A stretch of DNA of 64,000 bases, taken from the NCBI RefSeq assembly GCF_003065485.1, contig NZ_CP026951.1, positions 62,001 through 126,000 of the forward strand, written 5' to 3'. The notes below the pieces were generated by a model that worked only from the letters and a program-made list of their open reading frames with translations, did no database searches and was not told the DNA's origin. This stretch comes from Salinibacterium hongtaonis (GTDB taxonomy: Bacteria > Actinomycetota > Actinomycetes > Actinomycetales > Microbacteriaceae). The position numbers were made by a program, and so were the translations under genes. Positions 43,076-50,273 of the stretch are shown here, one piece after another; within the stretch, counting starts at the first letter, position 1; every line of letters starts with the position of its first letter.

Positions 43076-43282
43076 CTAGGCGCTGGCGAGGCTGTACCCG
43101 GCCTCGTCCACGGCGGATGCGACGGCCTGCGGGTCGGGGTCGGTGTCGCTGGTTACGGTAACGAGTCCGCTGGCGAGGTCGACGTCGACGCCCGTGACGC
43201 CCGCGATCTTGCTGATTTCTTCTGTGACGGAACTCGCGCAGTGGCTGCACGTCATCCCTGTAACGGTGAAGGTGGATTCCAT
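43076..43282 (-). CDS. copZ: Copper chaperone, HMA domain
   Basis: The 68-aa protein is a single heavy-metal-associated domain: [43 protein letters not shown], with the metal-binding CSHC. It delivers Cu(I) to CopA. The frame is open far upstream but the family starts at ATG 43282. TATAGT ends 7 nt before this ATG, giving a leaderless promoter whose -10 is inside the CsoR palindrome. Three GAGGCGC heptamers lie in the gap to copA. Confidence 0.93.
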   Translation of the reverse strand: MESTFTVTGMTCSHCASSVTEEISKIAGVTGVDVDLASGLVTVTSDTDPDPQAVASAVDEAGYSLASA

Positions 43283-43291
43283 GGTGGCAAC

Positions 43292-43310
43292 TATACCCCC
43301 AGGGGGTATA
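43292..43310. promoter_or_regulatory. CsoR operator
   Basis: TATACCCCCAGGGGGTATA is a perfect 19-bp palindrome of the type bound by CsoR-family copper sensors. It sits between divergent copZ and csoR. Its left edge provides the copZ -10 (TATAGT on the minus strand), and it covers the -35 region of csoR, whose -10 is TACAAT at 43315. Confidence 0.9.
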
Positions 43311-43342
43311 AAGTTACAATGGCACCACGAGAGGATGAGCCC

Positions 43343-43624
43343 ATGCATGGATACAGCGACGACAAACAGAAACTGCTTGCGCGTCTCAAGCGCGCAGAAG
43401 GACAGGTGCGGGGCATCCATCGGATGATCGAAGAAGACGTCTATTGCATTGACGTCCTCACCCAGGTTTCGGCTGCCACCAAAGCACTCGAAACGGTGGC
43501 ACTCGCCCTGCTCGACGACCATCTGACCCACTGCGTCGCAGAGGCAACGCGGGAGGGTGGCGAGGTCGCCGACGCGAAAATCGCCGAGGCTTCTGCCGCG
43601 ATCGCCAGGCTCGTGCGCTCGTAG
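43343..43624 (+). CDS. csoR: CsoR-family copper-sensing repressor
   Basis: The 93-aa all-helical DUF156 protein reads HGYSDDKQKLLARLKRAEGQVRGIHRMIEEDVYCIDVLTQVSAATKALETVALALLDDHLTHCVAEA. The Cys in VYCIDVL and the His and Cys in DDHLTHC are the Cu(I)-binding residues. Copper binding would release it from the adjacent palindrome and induce copZ-copA. ATG 43343 has GAGAGG upstream; ATG 43319 lies inside the -10 element and is unlikely. Confidence 0.94.
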   Translation: MHGYSDDKQKLLARLKRAEGQVRGIHRMIEEDVYCIDVLTQVSAATKALETVALALLDDHLTHCVAEATREGGEVADAKIAEASAAIARLVRS

Positions 43625-43723
43625 CGGCAGCCGGCCCCGCGCCGGCCGCCCTTGACCGGCCGCTCCGAAGTGCCTAGTCTCGCGAGCATCCGACCGCCGC
43701 AGAGCCGCGCAGAGGAGTTGGCT

Positions 43724-44515
43724 ATGACCGAGTTCGTCACATCGTCGCGAGGCGATCGAGTTGCCTATGACGTGAGGGGCAGCGGGCCGGGGCTCATCTT
43801 CGTCGCGGGAGCCGGGCCCTCTCGAGAGAGTGACCCGCTCACCTCCGCAACGGCGGAATTGGTTGCCCAGCGCGGTATAACTACGATCGTCTATGACCGA
43901 CTCGGCCGAGGCGAGAGCGGCGCGGAAGGCAACATCGGCCTCGACCGAGAACTCGCCGCCATTGCTGCGCTCATTGAGATTGCCGGGGGCAGCGCCGTGC
44001 TGTGCGGGCATTCATCCGGCGGCTCCATCGCACTGCTGGCCGCCGTCGAGGGCCTCGCGGTTGACGGACTTGCCCTGTGGGAGACCCCCGTTTCGCCCGA
44101 GCGGGAGGCGGTGGAGTGGGCCGCCGAATTCGAGAGGCGGCTCGACGCTGGCGATCTGGAGGGCGCGCTCGAGTACTACATGAAAGATATGCCGCCCGAG
44201 TGGCTAGAAGGCGCCCGCAGGTCGCCGGCGTACCCGCAGATGGTCGCACAGGTCGTCACGTCTCGGGCTGATGCGCAGTCGCTGTCGTGGGCGGCGTCTG
44301 GCTCGCATGCCGAACTGTTTGGGGGCATCCGGGTGCCCGTGCTCGTGATGTATGGAGAACAGACCTATGCCGAGATGGTCGACGCGGCCGATTCCCTGGT
44401 GGGGGCGATTCCGGATGCGCGCCAGAAGCGCATGCCAGGAGCCGGCCACATGTGGGAGGCCGAGCCGATGGCGCAGGAGCTCGCCGAGTTCGTGTTGTCC
44501 GTTCGCCGCACCTAG
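43724..44515 (+). CDS. Alpha/beta hydrolase
   Basis: The 263-aa hydrolase has the oxyanion-hole region LIFVAGAGPSRESDPLT, the nucleophile elbow CGHSSGGSIAL with Ser near residue 93, and a C-terminal His in PGAGHMWEAEP. The fold is that of epoxide hydrolase/esterase-like proteins; the substrate is unknown. ATG 43724 follows GAGGAG. It is separated from csoR by 99 bp and ends at a strong terminator shared with the convergent SDR gene. Confidence 0.88.
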   Translation: MTEFVTSSRGDRVAYDVRGSGPGLIFVAGAGPSRESDPLTSATAELVAQRGITTIVYDRLGRGESGAEGNIGLDRELAAIAALIEIAGGSAVLCGHSSGGSIALLAAVEGLAVDGLALWETPVSPEREAVEWAAEFERRLDAGDLEGALEYYMKDMPPEWLEGARRSPAYPQMVAQVVTSRADAQSLSWAASGSHAELFGGIRVPVLVMYGEQTYAEMVDAADSLVGAIPDARQKRMPGAGHMWEAEPMAQELAEFVLSVRRT

Positions 44516-44550
44516 CGAAAGGGGCCCCGGCACGGCGGGAGCCCCTTTCG
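44516..44550. terminator. Bidirectional hairpin terminator
   Basis: CGAAAGGGGC and GCCCCTTTCG form a perfect 10-bp stem around a 15-nt loop, directly after the hydrolase stop and 14 bp before the convergent SDR stop. Confidence 0.85.
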
Positions 44551-44564
44551 TTGTATGGTCGCGC

Positions 44565-45638
44565 TTAGACGGCCGACCAGCCGCCATCCGACGGCAGGAT
44601 CACGCCGTTGATGTTCACGCCGTCGTCGCTGAGCAGAAACGTGATGGATGCCGCCAGGGCGTCGCCCTCGACAGCGTCGGGCATTGCCGCCATGCCGGTG
44701 CGAATGCGCTGCTCCCCGAGAGGGGAAGCGAAGCTCGCCTCGATGTTGGTGATCGTGGGGCCGGGCGCTACTGCGTTGACGCGAATGCCGCTGGGTCCGT
44801 ACATGTAGGCACTGCTCTTGGTGAGTCCGGCCACGGCGTGCTTGGAGGCCGTGTAGGCGGCGCCGGCGGCGGAGCCGCGAAGGGCGGCCTCGGAGGCGAC
44901 GTTGACGATCGACCCGTAGGCCTGAGCGAGCATCGTGGGGATCACGGCGCGCATGAGCTTCATGGTGCCGTCGACGTTGATGGCGAAGACCCGCTTCCAC
45001 ACGGCGTCGTCCACCTCGCCGACGGGGGTCATGTTGTCCATGATCCCGGCGACGTTCGCGAGGCCGTCGATCTGGCTTCCCGCCGTTTCGATGATCGTGG
45101 CGATGGAGGCGTCGTCGGTAATGTCGCCCACCACCGTGATGACCTGGGCGCCGGCCTCCGTCATCTCGGTGGAGAACTCGTCGAGTCGCTCGGCCGAGAT
45201 GTCAACGGCGATGACGCGGCCGCCCTCGCGGGCAACGCGGGATGCGGTGGCGCGGCCGATTCCGGAGCCAGCGCCCGTGACGATGATGGTCTTGCCGCTA
45301 AAACGACCGGCGTCGATGCGCTCGACCCATTCGGGCCGCTCGACAGTGGCGGGGGCATCCGCTGCATCGTCGGACGAGGTGGCGGGAGCGGCGGGCGCGC
45401 CGGCTGGGACGTCGCCGGCGGCGGCACGGGCCACGAGCTGGTCAACCATCTCCTGGCTGAAGGTGCCCTTGCTGAGCTTGACGAGGCGCTTGATGGCGAG
45501 GCGGCGAACGGGGCGAAGGACGTCGGCATTCTGGCCAGCCTGCGCGAGCAGGTCACGCATGATGGGCCCTCCGACGGGGTGATCAAGCCACGTTCCGATG
45601 GATGAGTCTCCCGAGAGTGGAGCTGATGATGATGCCAT
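44565..45638 (-). CDS. SDR oxidoreductase with 115-residue N-terminal extension
   Basis: The 357-aa protein has a classical SDR domain at the C-terminus: TGAGSGIG, NVAGIMD, catalytic Ser in NVASEAALRG and YTASKHAV. Before it lie about 115 residues with no match to SDRs: a helical segment (HPVGGPIMRDLLAQAGQNADVLRPVRRLAIKRLVKLSKGTFSQEMVDQLVARA) and an Ala/Pro linker. That segment could be a docking domain. ATG 45638 was chosen for its upstream GAAGG. A GGACAA/TTGTCC inverted repeat lies 22 bp before it. NAD(P)-dependent; substrate unknown. Confidence 0.85.
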   Translation of the reverse strand: MASSSAPLSGDSSIGTWLDHPVGGPIMRDLLAQAGQNADVLRPVRRLAIKRLVKLSKGTFSQEMVDQLVARAAAGDVPAGAPAAPATSSDDAADAPATVERPEWVERIDAGRFSGKTIIVTGAGSGIGRATASRVAREGGRVIAVDISAERLDEFSTEMTEAGAQVITVVGDITDDASIATIIETAGSQIDGLANVAGIMDNMTPVGEVDDAVWKRVFAINVDGTMKLMRAVIPTMLAQAYGSIVNVASEAALRGSAAGAAYTASKHAVAGLTKSSAYMYGPSGIRVNAVAPGPTITNIEASFASPLGEQRIRTGMAAMPDAVEGDALAASITFLLSDDGVNINGVILPSDGGWSAV

Positions 45639-45660
45639 GTGCAACTGCCTTCTTTTAAAG

Positions 45661-45674
45661 GGACAACCTTGTCC
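45661..45674. promoter_or_regulatory. Putative operator of the SDR gene
   Basis: GGACAA-CC-TTGTCC is a perfect 6-bp inverted repeat with a 2-bp spacer, 22 bp upstream of the SDR ATG. It is in the expected 5'-leader or promoter position. The cognate regulator is not identified; the TetR at 47021 is one candidate. Confidence 0.5.
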
Positions 45675-45750
45675 GTAATCTACGCGAGCGGTCTTTGACG
45701 CAGAAGGCTACGACGCTCCCCTGAGCGCCGTCGCAAAGCACGCCGTGCCC

Positions 45751-46884
45751 TCAGCTTGCCGGGTGAAGAAGGACTTTAGTCCAGCCCTCCTCCCGGCGAT
45801 CGAACTTCTCGTAGGCGGTGGGGGCCTCCTCCAGTGGCAGTTCGTGCGAGACGATCATCGATGGGGTGGCGACCCCCTCGATTATGAGGTCGCGAAGGTA
45901 GCGGTTGTAACGCTTTACGGGGCACTGACCGGTGCCGATCGTGAGGCCCTTTTCCCAGGCGGCGCCCCAGTTAAACTGAACGCGCCCATCCGGAGCCTCG
46001 TCCGACGCCGGATCTTCGGGCACGTACACGCCGACCACTCCGATGCTCCCGGTAGCGCGCACGACTCCAACGAGCTCATCGAGCACCATCTCCGGATGCT
46101 CTTCGCCGCTGGCATCGTGGGCCTGGTATCCGACCGCCTCGATTCCGCAGTCAGCACCCAGCCCGCGGGTGGCATCCATGATCACGTCCTCGACGCTCTC
46201 CTGTGAGAAGTCGATCGGGGTCGCACCCAGCTCGCTGGCAAGGTGAAGGCGATCTTTTTCCTTGTCGACAACGAAGACCTGGGATGCGCCGCGAATGGCA
46301 GCGCTGTGTGCTGCCATAAGACCGACGGCCCCTGCGCCAAAAATCACCACGGAGCGGCCGGGGGCGACATGCGCAAGCTCGGTGCCGTGGTAGCCGGTCG
46401 GAAACACGTCGGAGAGCATCGTGAAGTCGTTCTCAAAATCGGTTCCTCTGGGTAGCAACAGAAGGTTGAAGTCGGCCCACGGAACCCGCAACTGCTCGGC
46501 TTGCCCGCCGCGGTAGGGGCCCATTTTGGGGTAGCCATACCCCGCCCCCGGGGTGCCCTCGGGGTTTGCCGTCAGACAGGCGGAGGTGAACCCTTCTTCG
46601 CAGTTGCGGCACGTGCCGCAACCGATATTGAAGGGAACCGAGACCCGGTCTCCCACCTTCACTCGGTTGACCGCGCTGCCGACCTCGGTAACGATGCCCA
46701 TGTTTTCATGGCCCAGCACCGAGCCCGCGGGCATATCGGCTCTTCCCTCGTACGGGTGCAGGTCTGAACCGCAGATGTTTGCGGTGGTGATCGAGACGAT
46801 CGCGTCGAGCGGGCTCTCGATTCTGGGGTCGTCGACCTCTTGCACACCGACCGTGTATGGGCCGTTGAAAACCACGGCTTTCAT
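45751..46884 (-). CDS. Zn-dependent alcohol dehydrogenase, formaldehyde-dehydrogenase-like
   Basis: The 377-aa medium-chain dehydrogenase starts MKAVVFNGPYTVGVQEVDDP and has the catalytic zinc ligands in NICGSDLHPYEGR and GHENMG, structural zinc Cys in NIGCGTCRNCEEGFTSAC, and the cofactor motif GAGAVGLMAA. The layout and NIGCGTC region resemble glutathione-independent formaldehyde dehydrogenases and threonine-dehydrogenase-like enzymes. It may oxidise formaldehyde or another reactive aldehyde. ATG 46884 follows GGAGG. Its promoter region carries a 45-bp module shared with the catalase gene. Confidence 0.88.
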   Translation of the reverse strand: MKAVVFNGPYTVGVQEVDDPRIESPLDAIVSITTANICGSDLHPYEGRADMPAGSVLGHENMGIVTEVGSAVNRVKVGDRVSVPFNIGCGTCRNCEEGFTSACLTANPEGTPGAGYGYPKMGPYRGGQAEQLRVPWADFNLLLLPRGTDFENDFTMLSDVFPTGYHGTELAHVAPGRSVVIFGAGAVGLMAAHSAAIRGASQVFVVDKEKDRLHLASELGATPIDFSQESVEDVIMDATRGLGADCGIEAVGYQAHDASGEEHPEMVLDELVGVVRATGSIGVVGVYVPEDPASDEAPDGRVQFNWGAAWEKGLTIGTGQCPVKRYNRYLRDLIIEGVATPSMIVSHELPLEEAPTAYEKFDRREEGWTKVLLHPAS

Positions 46885-46923
46885 CGCTACCTCCAAAGTT
46901 GTGAGTGCACTTGCACACTTTGG

Positions 46924-46968
46924 GCGCGACGCTATGCCGCGAAATGCTTGTGGGTCAGTGGTTGACAG
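46924..46968 (-). promoter_or_regulatory. 45-bp stress module upstream of the dehydrogenase
   Basis: On the minus strand this module starts with CTGTCAACCACTG and ends with TAGCGTCGCGC, with the same internal spacing as the module at 48770-48814. The TAGCG part lies about 40-50 bp before the ATG, as expected for a promoter. Confidence 0.65.
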
Positions 46969-47020
46969 ATGCGCGGGGAGAGCGCAAGGCGGCCTTCCTC
47001 AAGCGGGCTCGGCGCTGGTG

Positions 47021-47653
47021 TCAGACGCCGAGCTCCTCCGTCATCTCTTTAAGCAGAGTGGGGAGCGTGCGAGAAACATAAGGGGATTCCGCGAACGATG
47101 TCTCGTCATTGCCGTCGAGCAACCAGGTCTCGAACGAGCCCTCATAGGTGTCAACGATGACACGCACCGCGAGCATCGATGGCCAGCTGAATGCGCGGCC
47201 GAGGTGGGCGACGAGGTCGGAGAACACGGGAACGAGCTCGGCGACGAACTTGCGTTCGGCGGCTGCCGCGGCCCCGCCGTTGCGGTTGTTGCGCAGCGCC
47301 TGCAATCGGCGGTCGGCCCTGATGAGCATGCCTCCGCGATCGAGGGGCCATGATTCGGCGAGGGCGACGGCCGCCTGGGCGAATGGTCGGTCGGAGGGGT
47401 CGGAAGCCACGAACTGGTCGACACCGTGGCGGATGCGCGCCGCGCATTCCTCCACAAGATGGTCGTTGACGGCATCCAGAAAGCTATCGTCCGTGGGGAA
47501 CAGCGTTCGAAAGGCATGCGGATGAATGCCAGCCTGCTCGCAGACATCGGTAATGAGGGTGTCGGTGACTCCGCCGCCGTTGGACAGCAGACTGCGCGCT
47601 GCGGCAACGAGGACCCGCTTCACGTTCTGACGGTGTGTTTCAGCTTTATTCAT
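47021..47653 (-). CDS. TetR-like regulator
   Basis: The 210-aa protein has a TetR-type N-terminus: HRQNVKRVLVAAARSLLSNGGGVTDTLITDVCEQAGIHPHAFRTLFPTDDSFLDAVNDHLVEE. The turn QAGIHPHAFRTLF deviates from the usual GVSxGxLYxHF. The rest is helical and ligand-binding-like. ATG 47653 was chosen because the upstream residues are not TetR-like. It lies between the dehydrogenase and catalase genes, in the same direction as both, and may control one or both. Effector unknown. Confidence 0.82.
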   Translation of the reverse strand: MNKAETHRQNVKRVLVAAARSLLSNGGGVTDTLITDVCEQAGIHPHAFRTLFPTDDSFLDAVNDHLVEECAARIRHGVDQFVASDPSDRPFAQAAVALAESWPLDRGGMLIRADRRLQALRNNRNGGAAAAAERKFVAELVPVFSDLVAHLGRAFSWPSMLAVRVIVDTYEGSFETWLLDGNDETSFAESPYVSRTLPTLLKEMTEELGV

Positions 47654-47782
47654 TGCAACTCTCGGCCAGGGCGGCGAATGGCTCATCACCCGCTCGCCAA
47701 CGCTCAGCAGTTTATCGAGCCGTCGTCGAGTCTGTGGCCATTGCCGCCGTGGCCGAGAGCGTACCCGGCCGAGCGGGTCTGT

Positions 47783-48733
47783 CTATGTGAGGGGCCCGAA
47801 GCTCGACGAGACCGGCTCCATTTCCATCTCAGCGGTCGCCTGGATCAGTTCAAGCAGGTCGGCGTCGAGTCCGGGGGAGAACTCCTCAAAGCGCTCCGGC
47901 GCAATCACCGATGGCACGCCCTCCGGTGCTTGCTCGGTCGCCATGAGATTGGTTCCGTCGTTCGAGGGTGACGGCCCCTGAAAGATCTTGCCCGCTTCCG
48001 ACTGAGCGGTGAGATCAAACGTGTACTGCTTGCTCTGCAACCCGAGGTCGAGCAGGCGCGCGACTTCGGGGAACTGTTCGGCATTGGTCTTGGGGATCGG
48101 CAGCGCGGTTCTCCAGTTCACGCCGAGCGACTCGAGCGCGCGCGCATAGGCGTTCTCATGTGCCTGGTCGCGAACGATGAGATAGGCGATGGTCGAGCGA
48201 GCTGTCGCGTTGTCGGTCATCTCGTAGATTCGGCACTTCTGCAGCCGGCCCGTTGACTCGAGCATGAGGTTATAGATCAGGTCGAGCACGAGGTTTCCGC
48301 TGTTGTACACCCAGGATCCGTTCCACGGGTTTCCCGCAGCGTCGACGGGCATCGCACCCTGGGCGGCGACGAGAAAGTGGTGGATATTGCCAGCGCTCTT
48401 GGCGAGCTCAAGAGGGATTGCCCCGCCAGCACCCGGGGTATCCACCGGGTCTGTTGGGGAGCCCTGATATCGAGGCGACCCGTCGAGCAGGCGAGAGATC
48501 GTGGTGCCGATCAGCTCGACGTGGCTGATCTCCTCGGTGCCGATGCCCTGGAGCAGATCGCGGTACGGTTTGGCGTCGGGCCCTCGAAAGTTGAAGCTTT
48601 GAAACAGGTACTGCATCATGGTGCGCATTTCGCCGAATTGGCCGCCAAGCCCCTCTTGCAGAGCATTCGCCGCGCCGGGATCCGGCTCGTCGGCCACGAT
48701 TTCGTTGATGAGACGCTGCACGTGAAAGAACAT
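47783..48733 (-). CDS. Manganese catalase (ferritin-like di-Mn)
   Basis: The 316-aa protein begins MFFHVQRLINEIVADEPDPGAANALQEGLGGQFGEMRTMMQYLFQSFNFRG, the signature of non-haem manganese catalase; further metal ligands are in GTEEISHVELIG, LMLESTGRLQ and DQAHENAYARALES. It decomposes hydrogen peroxide without haem. Length fits the family (about 290-320 aa). ATG 48733 follows GGAGG; GTG 48736 is an alternative. Its upstream region shares a 45-bp module with the dehydrogenase gene. Confidence 0.93.
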   Translation of the reverse strand: MFFHVQRLINEIVADEPDPGAANALQEGLGGQFGEMRTMMQYLFQSFNFRGPDAKPYRDLLQGIGTEEISHVELIGTTISRLLDGSPRYQGSPTDPVDTPGAGGAIPLELAKSAGNIHHFLVAAQGAMPVDAAGNPWNGSWVYNSGNLVLDLIYNLMLESTGRLQKCRIYEMTDNATARSTIAYLIVRDQAHENAYARALESLGVNWRTALPIPKTNAEQFPEVARLLDLGLQSKQYTFDLTAQSEAGKIFQGPSPSNDGTNLMATEQAPEGVPSVIAPERFEEFSPGLDADLLELIQATAEMEMEPVSSSFGPLT

Positions 48734-48769
48734 CACTACCTCCGTTGTTGCGGATTCTTACTCGGTTGA

Positions 48770-48814
48770 GCGCGACGCTACGCCCGCGAGATTGATGGAG
48801 GCAGTGGTTGACAG
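48770..48814 (-). promoter_or_regulatory. 45-bp stress module upstream of the manganese catalase
   Basis: Reading on the minus strand: CTGTCAACCACTG, about 21 less-conserved bases, then TAGCGTCGCGC. Both ends are identical to the module at 46924-46968 and the total length is the same. It lies 37-81 bp upstream of the catalase ATG. Confidence 0.65.
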
Positions 48815-48829
48815 CCGGGCGACCCTGGC

Positions 48830-49033
48830 CTAGCTGTTGTCGATATCGGGGTCTATGCCAATCGACGGCTCATCGTCATCTTCTAGAGCGTCGCCTTCCC
48901 CACCGCCATCGGTGTCGTCCTCGTCGTTGTCGGCGTGAGGATACGGGTTCGAAGGAGCATCCGTCGGCACCGCCTCGGGAGCCAACTCGGGGTCGTCGAT
49001 CTGGTGGTAGGCGTCGCTTGTGGGGTCGGACAT
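48830..49033 (-). CDS. Small acidic hypothetical protein
   Basis: The 67-aa protein starts MSDPTSDAYHQIDDPELAPEA and is very rich in Asp, Glu, Pro and Gly, with runs such as DNDEDDTD. It is predicted to be disordered. ATG 49033 follows GAGGAGG. No domain was recognised. It lies upstream of the catalase in the same direction, separated from it by the stress module, and could belong to the same stress response. Confidence 0.7.
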   Translation of the reverse strand: MSDPTSDAYHQIDDPELAPEAVPTDAPSNPYPHADNDEDDTDGGGEGDALEDDDEPSIGIDPDIDNS

Positions 49034-49173
49034 CGGAGTTCCTCCTCGCAGTCGGTGGATTTTGGTGTACCCATCAGACCCCCCTGGCGTGCCTCTCGCA
49101 AAGGGTTGATTTACGGTGTCGCCGGCGGTAGAAGGCGCTGCCCCTTGCGCCCCCCGAATGCGCAACTTCGCCG

Positions 49174-49232
49174 CTGAGGGGTCCCAAATGCGCATTGGCG
49201 GATGCCCCGGAGGCGCATTTGGGACCCCTCAG
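49174..49232. repeat. 59-bp palindromic element, perfect copy
   Basis: CTGAGGGGTCCCAAATGCGC (49174-49193) and its exact reverse complement (49213-49232) flank a 19-nt loop. Related copies lie at 29004 and 60962. The 310-bp gap 49034-49343 holds this element, the tandem repeat at 49234 and a terminator, and no gene. Confidence 0.9.
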
Positions 49233-49233
49233 T

Positions 49234-49269
49234 GGGCTGCGCGGCGGGCTGCGCGGCGGGCTGCGCCGC
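49234..49269. repeat. 12-bp tandem repeat, three units
   Basis: GGGCTGCGCGGC occurs twice and once more with one change (GGGCTGCGCCGC), directly after the palindromic element. Similar GC-rich simple sequence adjoins the degenerate copy near 28920-29000. Confidence 0.85.
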
Positions 49270-49313
49270 GGACGCGGTTTCCGCCGCTGCGGGCTAGGTC
49301 GCCGCTTAACGAC

Positions 49314-49341
49314 GAAAGCCCCGCACGAGTGCGAGGCTTTC
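49314..49341 (-). terminator. Terminator of tRNA-Arg
   Basis: GAAAGCC-CCGCAC and GTGCG-AGGCTTTC pair around a short loop, just after the 3' end of the minus-strand tRNA gene. Confidence 0.8.
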
Positions 49342-49343
49342 CG

Positions 49344-49419
49344 TGGTGCGCCCGGAGGGATTTGAACCCCCGGCCTATTGATCCGTAGTCAATTGCTCTA
49401 TCCGCTGAGCTACGGGCGC
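49344..49419 (-). tRNA. tRNA-Arg (anticodon ACG)
   Basis: On the minus strand GCGCCCG pairs with CGGGCGC; the anticodon loop CTACGGA reads ACG (inosine after TadA editing); the T arm contains GGTTCAAAT and CCA is encoded. It decodes CGU, CGC and CGA. The editing enzyme TadA is encoded at 52022. Confidence 0.97.
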
Positions 49420-49446
49420 ATGTTAGGTAAAAAACCCAACTGGATG

Positions 49447-49476
49447 ACTATATCAGGGTCTGAGGGGGCTTTCGAA
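49447..49476 (-). promoter_or_regulatory. tRNA-Arg promoter
   Basis: On the minus strand TTCGAA (-35-like) and TATAGT (-10) are 18 bp apart, the latter about 28 bp upstream of the tRNA 5' end. Confidence 0.6.
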
Positions 49477-49542
49477 CCGAGTGACCCGCGCGCCTATGCC
49501 GAGACATCGGGGGATGCCCTGGACGACGAAAAGTGTGCCGCG

Positions 49543-49986
49543 CTAGCGGCGCTTGACTCCCGCGCGAAGCTTGTCGCAGAGCGCGGTCAGGTGGGCGAGC
49601 TCGGGCTCGGTGAGGGCCGAGCCCACCGCGGTCGAGATCGAGGCGCTGTGTTCAACGGCGACCCGACGGAACAGGTCGTAGCCGTCGTCCGTGAGTGCGA
49701 CGACGACGCCCCGGGCGTCGCGCGGGTCGGGAGACTTGGTGATCAAACCGCGGGCGGCCAGCCGATCGACGAGTCTGCTTACGCTCGGCTGCGTGATGAG
49801 CAGGTCGTCCACGAGGTCCCGGATGCGCATGGCGCGTTCGGCATGCCGGGCCAGGTTAAAAAGCACGTCGTATTCGACGAGCGAGATCTCGTTGGTGGGG
49901 AACTCGGCGCTCAAGCGTCGCATCACAGCGACCTGGGCTCGAAACAGTGCTTCCCATGCCGTTACCGCTGAGGCTTTGGTCGCCAT
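49543..49986 (-). CDS. MarR-family regulator
   Basis: The 147-aa protein has the MarR core ISLVEYDVLFNLARHAERAMRIRDLVDDLLITQPSVSRLVDRLAARGLITKSPDPRDARGVVVALTDDG, with recognition helix QPSVSRLVDRLA and wing PDPRDARGV. ATG 49986 was chosen because AGAGGGGCG precedes it and upstream residues are not MarR-like. No obvious target gene is adjacent; the neighbours are a tRNA and a winged-helix gene. Effector unknown. Confidence 0.88.
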   Translation of the reverse strand: MATKASAVTAWEALFRAQVAVMRRLSAEFPTNEISLVEYDVLFNLARHAERAMRIRDLVDDLLITQPSVSRLVDRLAARGLITKSPDPRDARGVVVALTDDGYDLFRRVAVEHSASISTAVGSALTEPELAHLTALCDKLRAGVKRR

Positions 49987-50088
49987 CGTCGCCCCTCTCG
50001 TCGCGTCAAGCCTATTGCCGGGGAACGCGCCGCGGTCGTGCATGCCAGCCGATTCGCGGCCGGGCCAATCGAGGCCTTTAACGTGATT

Positions 50089-50122
50089 GAGGGCCCGTCG
50101 TAGAGGCTTACGACGGGCCCTC
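50089..50122 (-). terminator. Strong hairpin terminator
   Basis: GAGGGCCCGTCGTA and TACGACGGGCCCTC form a perfect 14-bp stem with a 6-nt loop. It lies between the winged-helix gene and the MarR gene on the same strand, so it probably ends the former's transcript. Confidence 0.75.
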
Positions 50123-50273
50123 TCCCTTGCACCAAGAGTGTCCTGCAATCACATTCCGTGGGAGCTGCCACAGCAAACAACTTCCACATCTCGAACTCTA
50201 TAACGGTTGGGTAACGGGCGCTAGTTATCCTTTTGTTATTTTTCTGCGAGTTGGCTGATAGGCAGGTGGGCGT

